A stretch of 64,000 bases of DNA from Bacteroidales bacterium (GTDB lineage Bacteria; Bacteroidota; Bacteroidia; Bacteroidales; UBA932): the NCBI GenBank assembly GCA_017529425.1, contig JAFXNQ010000015.1, positions 1-64,000 on the forward strand, given 5' to 3'. Below, in pieces: positions 9,946 to 18,219 of this stretch. Position 1 is the first letter of the stretch. Every line of letters begins with the position of its first letter. Below the pieces are notes generated by a model. That model made no database searches. It was not told where the DNA came from and saw only the letters and a program-made list of their open reading frames with translations. Position numbers and translations under genes: made by a program.

Positions 9946-11349
9946 CTATTTCTTCTTTACTGAAGATTCATATTCTCGCAGGGCGGTTATCGCTTCGGGG
10001 CAGAGTATCAGCAGGGCTATGACATTAATCCATGCAGTTATCCCCACGCCGATGTCCCCCAGTTGCCATACAACGTTAGCCTCCCGTATAGAACCGAAAA
10101 GTACCATAGAGAGCAGGCAGATGCGGAAAATCCATATTGCAATCTTTTCTCCTTCATTTTTTTTCCCTTGTCTGGAGAAGATATGGATTATGCTGGATTC
10201 ACCGTAGAAATAATATGCCATCACTGTAGTGAATACAAAGAACACCAGTGCAATGCTGACAAAAGTACTGCCAAAGCCGGTCATCACGCTGTCCACGGCC
10301 GCCTGGGTGAAACCCACATAATTATTCCCAAGATCCGGGACATTGGCAATCAGTATCCCTCCGCTGCGAGAGTCAAAGATGTTGTATGTGCCGGAGCAGA
10401 GTATCATCAGCGCAGTGGCGGTACAGATCAACAGGGTATCGACATATACGCTGAAGGATTGTGCCAGACCCTGTTTTGCAGGGTGTGAGACTGCAGCAGA
10501 TGCTGAGACGATTGCGCCGCCGCCCTGGCCGGCTTCGTTTGAGAATATGCCGCGCTTGACCCCCATCATGATTGTGGAGCCAAGGATGCCGCCTGCGATG
10601 GGGTTTATGCCGAATGCGTTAGATACAATGGCCTTAAGTACTGATGGAACGGCATCGATATGATGCCCTATTACCACAAATGCCATGATTATATAACCCA
10701 AGGCCATAAACGGGGTGACAATTGATGCGACACGGGATATACTTTTTATGCCGCCTATGATCACCAGTGCAAGGAGTACTGCCAGACCTATGCCAGATAC
10801 CATAGGGTTGATACCGAACGAGTTGTAAAGCGCCCCGGACATGCCGTTCGCCTGGACCGTCGTGAGCAGCACACCGTAGCCTACAAGGCATAATATGGAA
10901 AATACGACACCCAGACGCGGGAGTTTAAGCCCCTTCTCAATATAGCTTGCAGGACCTCCCCGGAAGCCGCTCTTATGATGGAATTTGTATTTCTGGGCAA
11001 GGGTGGATTCTACGAAAGCTGTAGAGGCTCCGAAGAATGCTATTACCCACATCCAGAAGATTGCACCAGGACCGCCCAGTGCTATGGCGGTGGCAACACC
11101 TACTATATTGCCGGTGCCGACGCGGCCGGAAAGGGCCACGCAGAACGCTTCGAATGATGATATGCCGTGTTTGTCTCCCTCCTCTGGCTTATGTTTCGGC
11201 GAGAATAACGAGCGGACCATCAAGCCAAACCTGCGCACCTGGACGAAGCGTGTACGTATAGAGAAATAGATACCGGCGCCCACTAAAAGTATTACAAGCG
11301 CCGGGCTCCAAACTATGTTATTGATTATAGAGACAATCCTGTCTAGCAT
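9946..11349 (-). CDS. Alanine/glycine:cation symporter (AGCS family)
   Basis: Inner-membrane sodium-coupled amino-acid importer. The 467-residue protein has many hydrophobic segments and family signatures ALSGRVGTGNIVGVATA near residue 75 and KRGIFSNEAGQGGG near 270, plus a WKPALVILL-like N-terminus (WSPALVILLVGAGIYF). It follows the DUF4890-like gene by 9 bases and precedes the LD-carboxypeptidase by 7, so it belongs to the same transcript. Confidence 0.9.
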   Translation of the reverse strand: MLDRIVSIINNIVWSPALVILLVGAGIYFSIRTRFVQVRRFGLMVRSLFSPKHKPEEGDKHGISSFEAFCVALSGRVGTGNIVGVATAIALGGPGAIFWMWVIAFFGASTAFVESTLAQKYKFHHKSGFRGGPASYIEKGLKLPRLGVVFSILCLVGYGVLLTTVQANGMSGALYNSFGINPMVSGIGLAVLLALVIIGGIKSISRVASIVTPFMALGYIIMAFVVIGHHIDAVPSVLKAIVSNAFGINPIAGGILGSTIMMGVKRGIFSNEAGQGGGAIVSASAAVSHPAKQGLAQSFSVYVDTLLICTATALMILCSGTYNIFDSRSGGILIANVPDLGNNYVGFTQAAVDSVMTGFGSTFVSIALVFFVFTTVMAYYFYGESSIIHIFSRQGKKNEGEKIAIWIFRICLLSMVLFGSIREANVVWQLGDIGVGITAWINVIALLILCPEAITALREYESSVKKK

Positions 11350-11358
11350 ATCGTTGCC

Positions 11359-12066
11359 TTACTCTGCGGGTTGAACCGGAGCCTGGGGCAGGGCAGTGCT
11401 GTCTGGCAAGTGATGGCGGTGATGATGCGGTCCGTTTGTGCTGTCAGGCCTGAAGCCTTCGCCATCGGGACGGAACCCTTCCGGAGCGCCGTGCCTTCGA
11501 CCACGTCCGGACCGCATCTGCTTCATTTTGACGAGGCGTTCCTGCTCTGACTTCACCCATATGCCGTACTGCTCGTCCGTCAGTATCTTTCTCAGTTGCT
11601 TGTCCTTTTTAATGCGTGATTTTTCGTGCGCGGTGCGCAACTCCTCCAGCTGCTGCTGCGAAAGCTCTTTGAACTGATTGCTGGAACGGGCCATGTCACG
11701 TTCAAACTGTGCCCTGTTGCCTGTAGCGCCGCTCCCACCAGGGCCGGGTCCGAATCCCGGGCCGAAACCCATTCCGCGTCGTCCCATAAACAGCGAGTCG
11801 GCCTCCATCTCTTTGAGCTCCTTCAGATTGAGTTTGTAAATCTTATCATACTGTTTCTCAGAGAGTGACAGGAGCTGGTCCATCTGGTCAGTGATAAGCT
11901 TGGCTCTCTGTTGAATGGTCAGAACAGGTGGTTTTTGAAAGTTGGGCCGCTCCATCTGTTCAGAACCATCTCCCTGTGGAGGTTTATGAAAGTCATTTTG
12001 TGCTGAGGCGTATGCCGACAACAAAACAAGTGCTATTACCAGCACTGATCTGAACTTTCGATGCAT
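11359..12066 (-). CDS. Secreted DUF4890/Spy-like protein of unknown function
   Basis: A 235-residue protein with a signal peptide (MHRKFRSVLVIALVLLSAYASA). The mature part is two helical stretches with QQRAKLITDQMDQLLSLSEKQ and a second, KKDKQLRKILTDEQY, the pattern of DUF4890 and Spy/CpxP-type periplasmic proteins. Between them is a Gly/Pro/Phe-rich loop (GMGFGPGFGPGPGG), and the C-terminal tail is His/Pro-rich (GPHHHRHHLPD), possibly metal-binding. It is 3 bases from the STAS gene, which suggests an envelope output or sensor of the partner-switch operon. Function is not established. Confidence 0.65.
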   Translation of the reverse strand: MHRKFRSVLVIALVLLSAYASAQNDFHKPPQGDGSEQMERPNFQKPPVLTIQQRAKLITDQMDQLLSLSEKQYDKIYKLNLKELKEMEADSLFMGRRGMGFGPGFGPGPGGSGATGNRAQFERDMARSSNQFKELSQQQLEELRTAHEKSRIKKDKQLRKILTDEQYGIWVKSEQERLVKMKQMRSGRGRRHGAPEGFRPDGEGFRPDSTNGPHHHRHHLPDSTALPQAPVQPAE

Positions 12067-12069
12067 GAA

Positions 12070-12372
12070 TTACTGAATTTCAAAAAGGTTCAGGAATCCA
12101 GTCATCATAAATACTGAACGGATATCGTTGCTGATACTCTTGACGATCACTTTACCTCCTTTTTCCGCTGCAGCCTTTCTGATAGAGAGGAACAGCCTGA
12201 GGCCAGAGCTGGAAATGTAGCTGAGCTCTGCACAATCGAGAACTATCGTGCCGGATGCCTCTTTCTTTACGAGTTCAATGTCTTTAGCGATCTCCAGTGA
12301 TGCGGGGGTGTCCAGGCGGCCAATGAACTCCGCATTCAGGACGTTGTTGTTTTTTGTAATCTTTACTTCCAT
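12070..12372 (-). CDS. STAS-domain anti-anti-sigma factor (SpoIIAA/RsbV-like)
   Basis: The 100-residue protein is one STAS domain. It has the conserved IVLDCAELSYISSSGLRLFL segment with the phosphorylatable serine (Ser56, immediately before GLR), as in SpoIIAA and RsbV. In partner switching, the unphosphorylated form binds an anti-sigma kinase, and phosphorylation releases it. It lies one base after the SpoIIE-phosphatase/ATPase gene, its probable kinase and phosphatase. No sigma factor is nearby, so its final partner is unknown. Confidence 0.9.
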   Translation of the reverse strand: MEVKITKNNNVLNAEFIGRLDTPASLEIAKDIELVKKEASGTIVLDCAELSYISSSGLRLFLSIRKAAAEKGGKVIVKSISNDIRSVFMMTGFLNLFEIQ

Positions 12373-12373
12373 A

Positions 12374-14572
12374 TTATTCAGATATTTTTTTAGTCATTGT
12401 AAGTATATTTTTACCGTCAATTCTTTCATATTTTACGGAATCCATGATGTTTCGCACAAGATGGATTCCAAGACCTCCAATCTTGCGGTCTTCCGCAGAG
12501 AGGGTGATGTCGGCATCAGGCATCGCGGTAGGGTCAAAAGGTGTGCCACTGTCGGTGATGCTGATCTCGATATTGTCTTCACCCAACAATGCTCCTATCT
12601 CCACAATTCCGTCGCTATCCTTGGGGTAGGCGTATAAGACAACATTTGCAACCGCCTCTTCCAAAGCCAGGTTCAGAGCTGTAGACAGACTTAAGTCCAG
12701 ATTCTTCTTCTCTGCGATTTGATCTATGAATTCAGCAAGTTGGGCTATCTCTTCCACCTTGTTGTGTATGATCAGTTGGCATTTCTCTACCTGAGGTTCA
12801 GGTTTGCCAAGAAAATGTATGAACATCATTGTAAGGTCGTCGCTTTGTGGAGCATCGCCTACAAATGACTTGACCTTCTTCTGAATATTCTTTAGATGCT
12901 CTTCTGAACTTTTGTGGCCATGAAGAGCAGCCTTTACCCGCTCTAAGCCGAATTGTTCATGGTTGATATTCTCTGCCTCCGTCAAGCCGTCGGTATAGAG
13001 GAACAGTGCATCGTCATAGTTGAGACGAACCTGCTGCTCTGTGAACTCCATATCTTTCATGACACCCAGCGGCAGGTTTGGTTCTGACTCCAGTATGCGG
13101 ATAGCATCGGTCAGTATCATGGGAGGGTTGTGACCTGCATTGCTGTAGCTTAGGTTGCCGTTTACCAAATCCAGTACGCCGCAGAAAAATGTTACGAACA
13201 TATCGGTGTCATTCATCTCGGCAAGACCGTTGTTCAAATTGCTTAAGATGCTACTTGGACTGCTTACGTGGGCAGCTACTGTACGGAAAGCACTACGGGT
13301 GACAGCCATTATCAGAGCTGCCGGAACACCTTTACCGCTTACATCTCCAACGCAGAAGTAGAGTTTTTCGTCGCGGATAAAAAAGTCATACAGGTCACCG
13401 CCTACCTCTTTAGCGGGATATATGGCAGCATAAAGATCAAGGTCTTTTCTCTCCGGAAAAGCAGGGTAAGCCTTGGGAATCATGGCCATCTGTATATCAC
13501 TGGCGATATGGAGTTCGCTCTCCATACGTTTCTTACGTTCGTTCAATGTACGGTTCTTGTTCTGGCTCCTTATAAGCGAGCGGACAATTGCTATCAACAG
13601 GATAAGTCCCAACAACTGCATGATCTGCACCATGTTCTTGGTACGACGGTTGGCTCCGTAAATGTCGTCGTCCGGAATGATGATGCACATAGACCATCCT
13701 GTGCGTTCTACCGGTGCGTAATAAACGTGGCCGACAATATCGCGGAATGTTATCCGCTGGTGACCTGATTCGCCTGAGTTCATCCCTTTCTCGACCTTCT
13801 TGAAATCTTCCTGGTCCCGTATTCCTGCCATAACCTCTTCTATCGAAAGCCCCTTTAGCATCTCTTTGTTGCGGCTTACCATAAATCTTCCTGTGCGGCT
13901 GAGCATCAGGGTGTTGGCATTGGGGTAGATATTGATGTTGCTGACCAGGTCGGAGAGCCAGTCCAGCGAGATGTCTCCTGTGAGTACCGCTGCTTTCTTG
14001 CCTGTGTAGTCTACTATCGGAATAGAATAGGTAGTCATCAGCATTTCTCCGCCACCGGTGTCCACGTAGGGCTCAGACCAGTATCCCTGATTCAGTTCTA
14101 AAGGTTTGACAAACCACTCCTGATTAGGATAGTCGTATTCTGTAGTGGCCAGTGAAACTGTGGTAAGGGTATCGGCCTGCGATCTGTATACGTAAGGTGA
14201 AAACAAGGGCCTTTCTCTGGAGTATCCGGGTATCAGGGCTATCGTGGAGCCGTAAATAACAGGATTGGTCTCCACAATGCGGCTGCATACCCTCTCTGAG
14301 CTGTCCAGGCAGGTCAGGGTCCATTGGGCAATCCACTCACTGTTGCGTACGGCGGACTCGGCCTGGTCAATCATATCCATTATCTTGTTCCTCGTAGCGT
14401 CCAGCTGTGTCTCGGCACGACTCGACGCCTCTTCGTCAAGAGCCCTCTGGGCAAAGAGGAACTGAATCAAGGTGGTGGCTTCCAGCATTGCGGCAGCCAG
14501 AATCAACATTAGAACACCGACCCAGGCAGATCGTCTTGATATTTTTTTGTCAGAGTCTTCCTTGTGTTTCAT
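12374..14572 (-). CDS. Membrane sensor with SpoIIE/PP2C phosphatase and C-terminal anti-sigma-type ATPase
   Basis: The 732-residue protein has a transmembrane segment at about 16-40, an extracytoplasmic Cache-type sensor at about 45-310 (YPNQEWFVKPL, GYWSEPYVD, DYTGKKAAVLTGD), a second transmembrane helix at about 314-334, a short coiled linker, then a SpoIIE phosphatase at about 355-590 (EVGGDLYDFF, GDVSGKGVPAAL, SNAGHNPP, DDLTMMF). A GHKL ATPase of the RsbW/SpoIIAB type follows at about 600-732 (N-box LNLALEEAVANVVLYAYP, DSGTPFDP, GGLGIHLV). It therefore probably holds both opposing activities on the neighbouring STAS protein. It overlaps the upstream kinase-fold gene by 4 bases. Confidence 0.9.
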   Translation of the reverse strand: MKHKEDSDKKISRRSAWVGVLMLILAAAMLEATTLIQFLFAQRALDEEASSRAETQLDATRNKIMDMIDQAESAVRNSEWIAQWTLTCLDSSERVCSRIVETNPVIYGSTIALIPGYSRERPLFSPYVYRSQADTLTTVSLATTEYDYPNQEWFVKPLELNQGYWSEPYVDTGGGEMLMTTYSIPIVDYTGKKAAVLTGDISLDWLSDLVSNINIYPNANTLMLSRTGRFMVSRNKEMLKGLSIEEVMAGIRDQEDFKKVEKGMNSGESGHQRITFRDIVGHVYYAPVERTGWSMCIIIPDDDIYGANRRTKNMVQIMQLLGLILLIAIVRSLIRSQNKNRTLNERKKRMESELHIASDIQMAMIPKAYPAFPERKDLDLYAAIYPAKEVGGDLYDFFIRDEKLYFCVGDVSGKGVPAALIMAVTRSAFRTVAAHVSSPSSILSNLNNGLAEMNDTDMFVTFFCGVLDLVNGNLSYSNAGHNPPMILTDAIRILESEPNLPLGVMKDMEFTEQQVRLNYDDALFLYTDGLTEAENINHEQFGLERVKAALHGHKSSEEHLKNIQKKVKSFVGDAPQSDDLTMMFIHFLGKPEPQVEKCQLIIHNKVEEIAQLAEFIDQIAEKKNLDLSLSTALNLALEEAVANVVLYAYPKDSDGIVEIGALLGEDNIEISITDSGTPFDPTAMPDADITLSAEDRKIGGLGIHLVRNIMDSVKYERIDGKNILTMTKKISE

Positions 14573-15399
14573 ATAATAGATTTTAAGGCTTCGCGGAACA
14601 CAGGCATGGGTTCCCCTGTGTCGCGTTCTATTATTAATGTCTTGAGTCCTGCATAGGGAAGTATCTGCTCGTCAATCTCCTTCAAAGGGAGGTCGTTCCC
14701 GAAATATTCAGGTGCAAAATGCCGCCAGAATTCCATGGCGAGTGATTTTGGCATGTGAAATGTCTCCTGGATGAAAGGTTCCGGAGAGAGGTTGCAGCAG
14801 AGATAGACCATAGCGATGTCAAACAGATGGTTGCCATAGCAAAAGTCGCCAAGGTCAATGAAATAACGTTTATTGCCAACAAAAATAGCATTGCTGAACT
14901 GAAGGTCGCCGTGTACGGCGGTATCCTCATCCGGGGTATCAGTTATGAAGCGTCCCAAGCGGTCTTTCTCAGTCTTAGTAAAGAAAGGATTCTCCTCCAG
15001 AAGGCGCAGGTTCCGGTCCTTGACATTGTCAAAGAGATTGGTGTCCAAATGGGTAGAATGCAACTGTTTGCACATCCGGGCAAATTCACTGGCGAACTGC
15101 GCTACCTTATCCGGTTCATCTCCAGTCGCACGGGAATATGATTTCTTGCCGATAATGCGTTTGAACCTGATGCCATAGCGGCCGTCTTCAGTGACGACGT
15201 AATCGCCGGGTTCCGGGGTGGGGATACCCAACTCGTAAACCTTCCTGGCAAGATTCATCTCGTCCAGAGGCTGCTGTATCTTGCCCGGGAAATAGAGCTT
15301 GAGCATCGTATTAGGATCGCTCTTGTGGTCGTAGCTCTCTCCATTGGCTCCGCCGCCGGTGAGTACATAGTCGCTGAGGGATATCTTGATGGCTTCCAT
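14569..15399 (-). CDS. Kinase-fold (aminoglycoside phosphotransferase-like) protein, TIGR02172 type
   Basis: The 276-residue protein has the APH/choline-kinase fold. It shows an N-terminal lobe with LTGGGANGESY and KLYFPGK, the catalytic loop HGDLQFSN near residue 170, and the metal-binding IDLGDFCYGN near residue 186. These match the TIGR02172 paralogous family seen in gut Bacteroidetes, whose substrate is unknown. It overlaps the hydrolase gene by one base at its start and the phosphatase gene by four at its end, so translation is probably coupled with both alarmone and partner-switch genes. Small-molecule or protein phosphorylation are both possible. Confidence 0.8.
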   Translation of the reverse strand: MEAIKISLSDYVLTGGGANGESYDHKSDPNTMLKLYFPGKIQQPLDEMNLARKVYELGIPTPEPGDYVVTEDGRYGIRFKRIIGKKSYSRATGDEPDKVAQFASEFARMCKQLHSTHLDTNLFDNVKDRNLRLLEENPFFTKTEKDRLGRFITDTPDEDTAVHGDLQFSNAIFVGNKRYFIDLGDFCYGNHLFDIAMVYLCCNLSPEPFIQETFHMPKSLAMEFWRHFAPEYFGNDLPLKEIDEQILPYAGLKTLIIERDTGEPMPVFREALKSII

Positions 15400-15974
15400 T
15401 ATGCAAATACCTGATTAATCAATTCTGTGAATTCGCGGTAGGCAAATGTGTCCCCCAACTCTTTGAGCGCATTAGCCAGGCCACGGTAGTGCCACTCGTG
15501 TTCGCTGCGCTCTTTTACATGGAAAAGGTCCCACAGGGCATCGCCCTGCACCGCATAGTCGCGAGCGATTGCGCGCATATTGGAAAGCTTGTCAGCGAGC
15601 GCTACCATCTTTGCCTCATAGCTGGCGCATGACAGGCGGTCTATGGCAGCCTGTTTGCGGGCGTGCCAGCTCTCATGTTCGCTCTGCCCCTCTATCAGAA
15701 CATCGCTCTCTTCTGCCACCAGAGCTGCCACTCTCTCTCCGAATTCGGCACGGAGCGTATCCACTGTGACATCGGTGTCTTCAACCGTGTCGTGCAGGGC
15801 AGCCGCGGCCAGAAGTTCCTGGTCGGAGCTCATGGTGGCGACGATGGATACCGCCTCCATCGGATGGACTATGTACGGGAACCCCTTTCCACGTCGTTCC
15901 GTGCCTGAATGGGCACGGACGGCGAATAAAATTGCACGGTCCAGCAGACCTGTATCTAATTTCTGGTTGGCCAT
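15399..15974 (-). CDS. Small alarmone hydrolase-like HD protein ((p)ppGpp pyrophosphohydrolase)
   Basis: The 191-residue stand-alone HD protein resembles MESH1/RSH hydrolase domains: FPYIVHP (His37), ALHDTVEDTD (His61-Asp62 and Glu65-Asp66) and ALADKLSNMR (Asp128). All metal-binding and catalytic residues of the RSH hydrolase half are present, and there is no synthetase domain. The start codon overlaps the stop codon of the upstream synthetase (TAATG), indicating translational coupling of a maker/eraser pair. The assigned substrate, (p)ppGpp, is inferred from family and neighbour. Confidence 0.82.
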   Translation of the reverse strand: MANQKLDTGLLDRAILFAVRAHSGTERRGKGFPYIVHPMEAVSIVATMSSDQELLAAAALHDTVEDTDVTVDTLRAEFGERVAALVAEESDVLIEGQSEHESWHARKQAAIDRLSCASYEAKMVALADKLSNMRAIARDYAVQGDALWDLFHVKERSEHEWHYRGLANALKELGDTFAYREFTELINQVFA

Positions 15975-17068
15975 TACTGTTGGTTCATAAACGGGAGGTC
16001 CCTGGACTGGTCAAGCAGGAACTGAGCCATCATCTCGTTCCCCTCTGAGGGGCCGTTAATCTTGTCAAGCATAAATTTAAGACCCGCCGAGCCGCCCCCC
16101 TTCTTCAAGATGAAGGCAGTGCAGAGGTTCTGCGGAGCTACTGAAGATGAGAGTATGTCTATGTCGGTGAGACCTATCTGGAAGCAGGCAATCTGGTATG
16201 CCGCTTCAGAAAAATCTTTGATCAGTCCGTCGATATCTCCAAGCGTCTTGAATCCCATTGAGATGAAGAGCTGGAGGAAAGGGGAGAGGTCCACCTGCTG
16301 TATCTCTGCCTGATTGATTGCGGCGATACGGCGGTTAAGGGGATCGAAGGGACCGATTGAGAGATAACTCTTGAACGAGTCTCCGTCCAGCTGGACCTCC
16401 CCGAGGTTGCCGGAGGCCACCAGCGCCTGTACACGGCGACGGTAGTCGGCAAGTTCACGACGTATACGGCTGAACTCATCGTCGATTAGTTCCAGCATGC
16501 CAGCCAGCCGGCTCATATTGCGAAGGTACACCCTGGGTATTTCCACACCGCTCTTGTAACCGGTATCGTGATTCATGTTTGCCCAGGCGTGCTGCAGCAC
16601 GGTGCGCATCTGGATTTCAAACCGGATCTTGTTCAGCTCTGGATATTCAGGGTCGCTGTATGAAGATTCTGGAATGCGGCAGATATAGTGAAGCGACAGG
16701 TAACCGAAGCTGTCTATCTCGTGCACCTTGCGCTTGTCCACGGAGTTTTCCCAGTCAATGTCAAATATACGCTCAAGTGCAGAGGCGGCCTTGTCCACAT
16801 CGTCTATGTAGAATGTGATTACACGTACCCCCACCAAATCAGTAATGTCCAGGATACTACTGTATTTGTGCCCCTTCAGGGCGAGTTTCCCCTCAAGGGA
16901 GGATTCGGTTTTGATACGGTGTTCAACCGCCGCGACTATCATTCCCGCATCGGCAAAATACTCCGTAAGCTTTCCGGATACCACTTGTTCAATCATGCGG
17001 TACGTCGGCAGCAGGGCACGATACTGTGCCATCAATTCTTCTGTATGGGGGTCTGGGTTATGACTCAT
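15974..17068 (-). CDS. Stand-alone (p)ppGpp synthetase (RelA/SpoT nucleotidyltransferase domain) with C-terminal extension
   Basis: The 364-residue protein has a RelA/SpoT synthetase domain at about 40-180: SSLEGKLALKGHKYSSI (57-72), ITDLVGVRVITFY (75-87), SFGYLSLHY (120-128) and the catalytic FEIQMRTVLQHAWA (150-162) with HDTGYK. It lacks the hydrolase, TGS and ACT domains of long RSH enzymes, so it is an SAS-type enzyme. Residues about 200-364 form an extension I do not recognise. Its partner hydrolase overlaps the 3' end. Production of ppGpp, pppGpp or another modified nucleotide is possible; some SAS relatives make (p)ppApp. Confidence 0.85.
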   Translation of the reverse strand: MSHNPDPHTEELMAQYRALLPTYRMIEQVVSGKLTEYFADAGMIVAAVEHRIKTESSLEGKLALKGHKYSSILDITDLVGVRVITFYIDDVDKAASALERIFDIDWENSVDKRKVHEIDSFGYLSLHYICRIPESSYSDPEYPELNKIRFEIQMRTVLQHAWANMNHDTGYKSGVEIPRVYLRNMSRLAGMLELIDDEFSRIRRELADYRRRVQALVASGNLGEVQLDGDSFKSYLSIGPFDPLNRRIAAINQAEIQQVDLSPFLQLFISMGFKTLGDIDGLIKDFSEAAYQIACFQIGLTDIDILSSSVAPQNLCTAFILKKGGGSAGLKFMLDKINGPSEGNEMMAQFLLDQSRDLPFMNQQ

Positions 17069-17089
17069 ATCAAGTTGTACCTGAGGCGG

Positions 17090-17572
17090 TTATCTGACGG
17101 AACAGATGTTTAATGATTCGATCATGCGCCGGAGTGACCTGGCATCCTCTTTGGTCAGAAAGGTCTCTGTGACATAAGCATCGTGTTCGTAGAAGAAACT
17201 GAGACGTTTACCCTGTAAAAACCGGCTTTTCACAACGCATGAGGATTTGCCGTAGGCGATAAATGTCTCACCGACCGCCAGCCTGGCAGGGAAATCCACA
17301 CTGGTGCCGGAGGATTTGTCAAACAGAGCGATGATATCGTCAATGGATTTGAGAGCATCTGAAGAAGAATTGCCCAGAAATATGCATGTCTGGGCGAACT
17401 GGTCAAACACAATGTATGCACCGGGGATACGGTCTGGTGCTCCCAGTGCCAGATAAAAACCTGTGGCACCGTCAGTTTCGGCAACCATAAGCCTGGCTTT
17501 GGAAGGGCTTTCCTGTGCCAGGGCTGCCAGTGATATAAAGGCCATCAATGTGATTGCCAGAAGACGTCTCAT
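17090..17572 (-). CDS. Small exported protein of unknown function, first gene of the alarmone operon
   Basis: About 160 residues with a signal peptide (MRRLLAITLMAFISLAALA). An ATG four codons upstream (17584) would give MFIDMRRL; the second Met gives a cleaner signal peptide, so 17572 was chosen. The mature part contains GATGFYLALGAPD, DIIALFDKSSG and LTKEDARSLRRMI and resembles no family I know. The gene is 21 bases before the synthetase and directly downstream of the promoter at 17613, so it leads the operon. A periplasmic sensor or accessory role is speculation. Confidence 0.65.
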   Translation of the reverse strand: MRRLLAITLMAFISLAALAQESPSKARLMVAETDGATGFYLALGAPDRIPGAYIVFDQFAQTCIFLGNSSSDALKSIDDIIALFDKSSGTSVDFPARLAVGETFIAYGKSSCVVKSRFLQGKRLSFFYEHDAYVTETFLTKEDARSLRRMIESLNICSVR

Positions 17573-17612
17573 ATCAATAAACATAAAATACTGTTCAACC
17601 TGTTCTAACTTA

Positions 17613-17620
17613 CAAATATA
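17613..17620 (-). promoter_or_regulatory. Promoter -7 box of the alarmone/partner-switch operon
   Basis: Minus-strand TATATTTG matches TAnnTTTG exactly, about 30-40 bases upstream of the first ATG. No later promoter of this quality was noticed inside the tightly spaced genes down to 8907. Confidence 0.55.
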
Positions 17621-17624
17621 ACAA

Positions 17625-17632
17625 TAACTTTG
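17625..17632 (+). promoter_or_regulatory. Promoter -7 box for the 17654 membrane protein
   Basis: TAACTTTG matches TAnnTTTG. It lies back to back with the minus-strand box at 17613-17620. It is only 9 bases before the first ATG (17642), which argues for the later start at 17654. Confidence 0.55.
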
Positions 17633-17653
17633 TAAAACATAATGCGGATATCT

Positions 17654-18214
17654 ATGAAGCGACTCCTTTTTTTTGTTCTTTTTACAATGCTTTTTGCTGA
17701 TAACCTGGGTGCCCAGATTGTGCCCGGATTACAGTATTCTGACCTGAAGAATATCTATTATGCTAAAGAGTACAAGCATATGCCGGGTGACCCGTATTCC
17801 CCTGCGCTTTCTGCATTAGGGTCGTTCTTCATTCCCGGACTCGGGCAGTTCTGCTGTGGAGAGAAGGGGCGCGGACTGGGGATGTTTGCGGCAGGTGCCG
17901 CAATTGATGCCGCAATGATCTTCAGCGTGACTCAGTTCACTTATTATCTCGATCCTGACGGTGCCCTTTTTACGAACGTGGACGAAGCGGCCAAATGGGC
18001 CTACGCCAGCCTGGGCTTCACAATAGGCGCGGTGGTTTACGGTATTGTCTGCAGCATAGACGCCATAAGTGTTGCAAAGGTGCGCAATATGTATTACAGG
18101 GACCTGAAAGGTTTGCAGGCATTTGATGTCGACCTGCATCCGTCGCTTGACTTTGTCCAGACACAGAAAGGGGCCACTCCGGCAGCCGGAATGACCCTCT
18201 CTATGCGGTTCTGA
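17654..18214 (+). CDS. Small membrane protein of unknown function (DUF5683/TM2-like)
   Basis: About 186 residues. The Met at 17654 (MKRLLFFVLFTMLFADNLGAQ) gives a clear signal peptide and the proper distance from the promoter; the ATG at 17642 is too close. After the signal there is YYAKEYKHMPGDPYSP, then a hydrophobic segment with SFFIPGLGQFCCGEKGRGL, the GLGQ-type turn common to TM2 and DUF5683 proteins, and further hydrophobic stretches (FTIGAVVYGIVCSIDAI). Transcribed away from the alarmone operon. Function unknown. Confidence 0.65.
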   Translation: MKRLLFFVLFTMLFADNLGAQIVPGLQYSDLKNIYYAKEYKHMPGDPYSPALSALGSFFIPGLGQFCCGEKGRGLGMFAAGAAIDAAMIFSVTQFTYYLDPDGALFTNVDEAAKWAYASLGFTIGAVVYGIVCSIDAISVAKVRNMYYRDLKGLQAFDVDLHPSLDFVQTQKGATPAAGMTLSMRF

Positions 18215-18219
18215 CTGTT

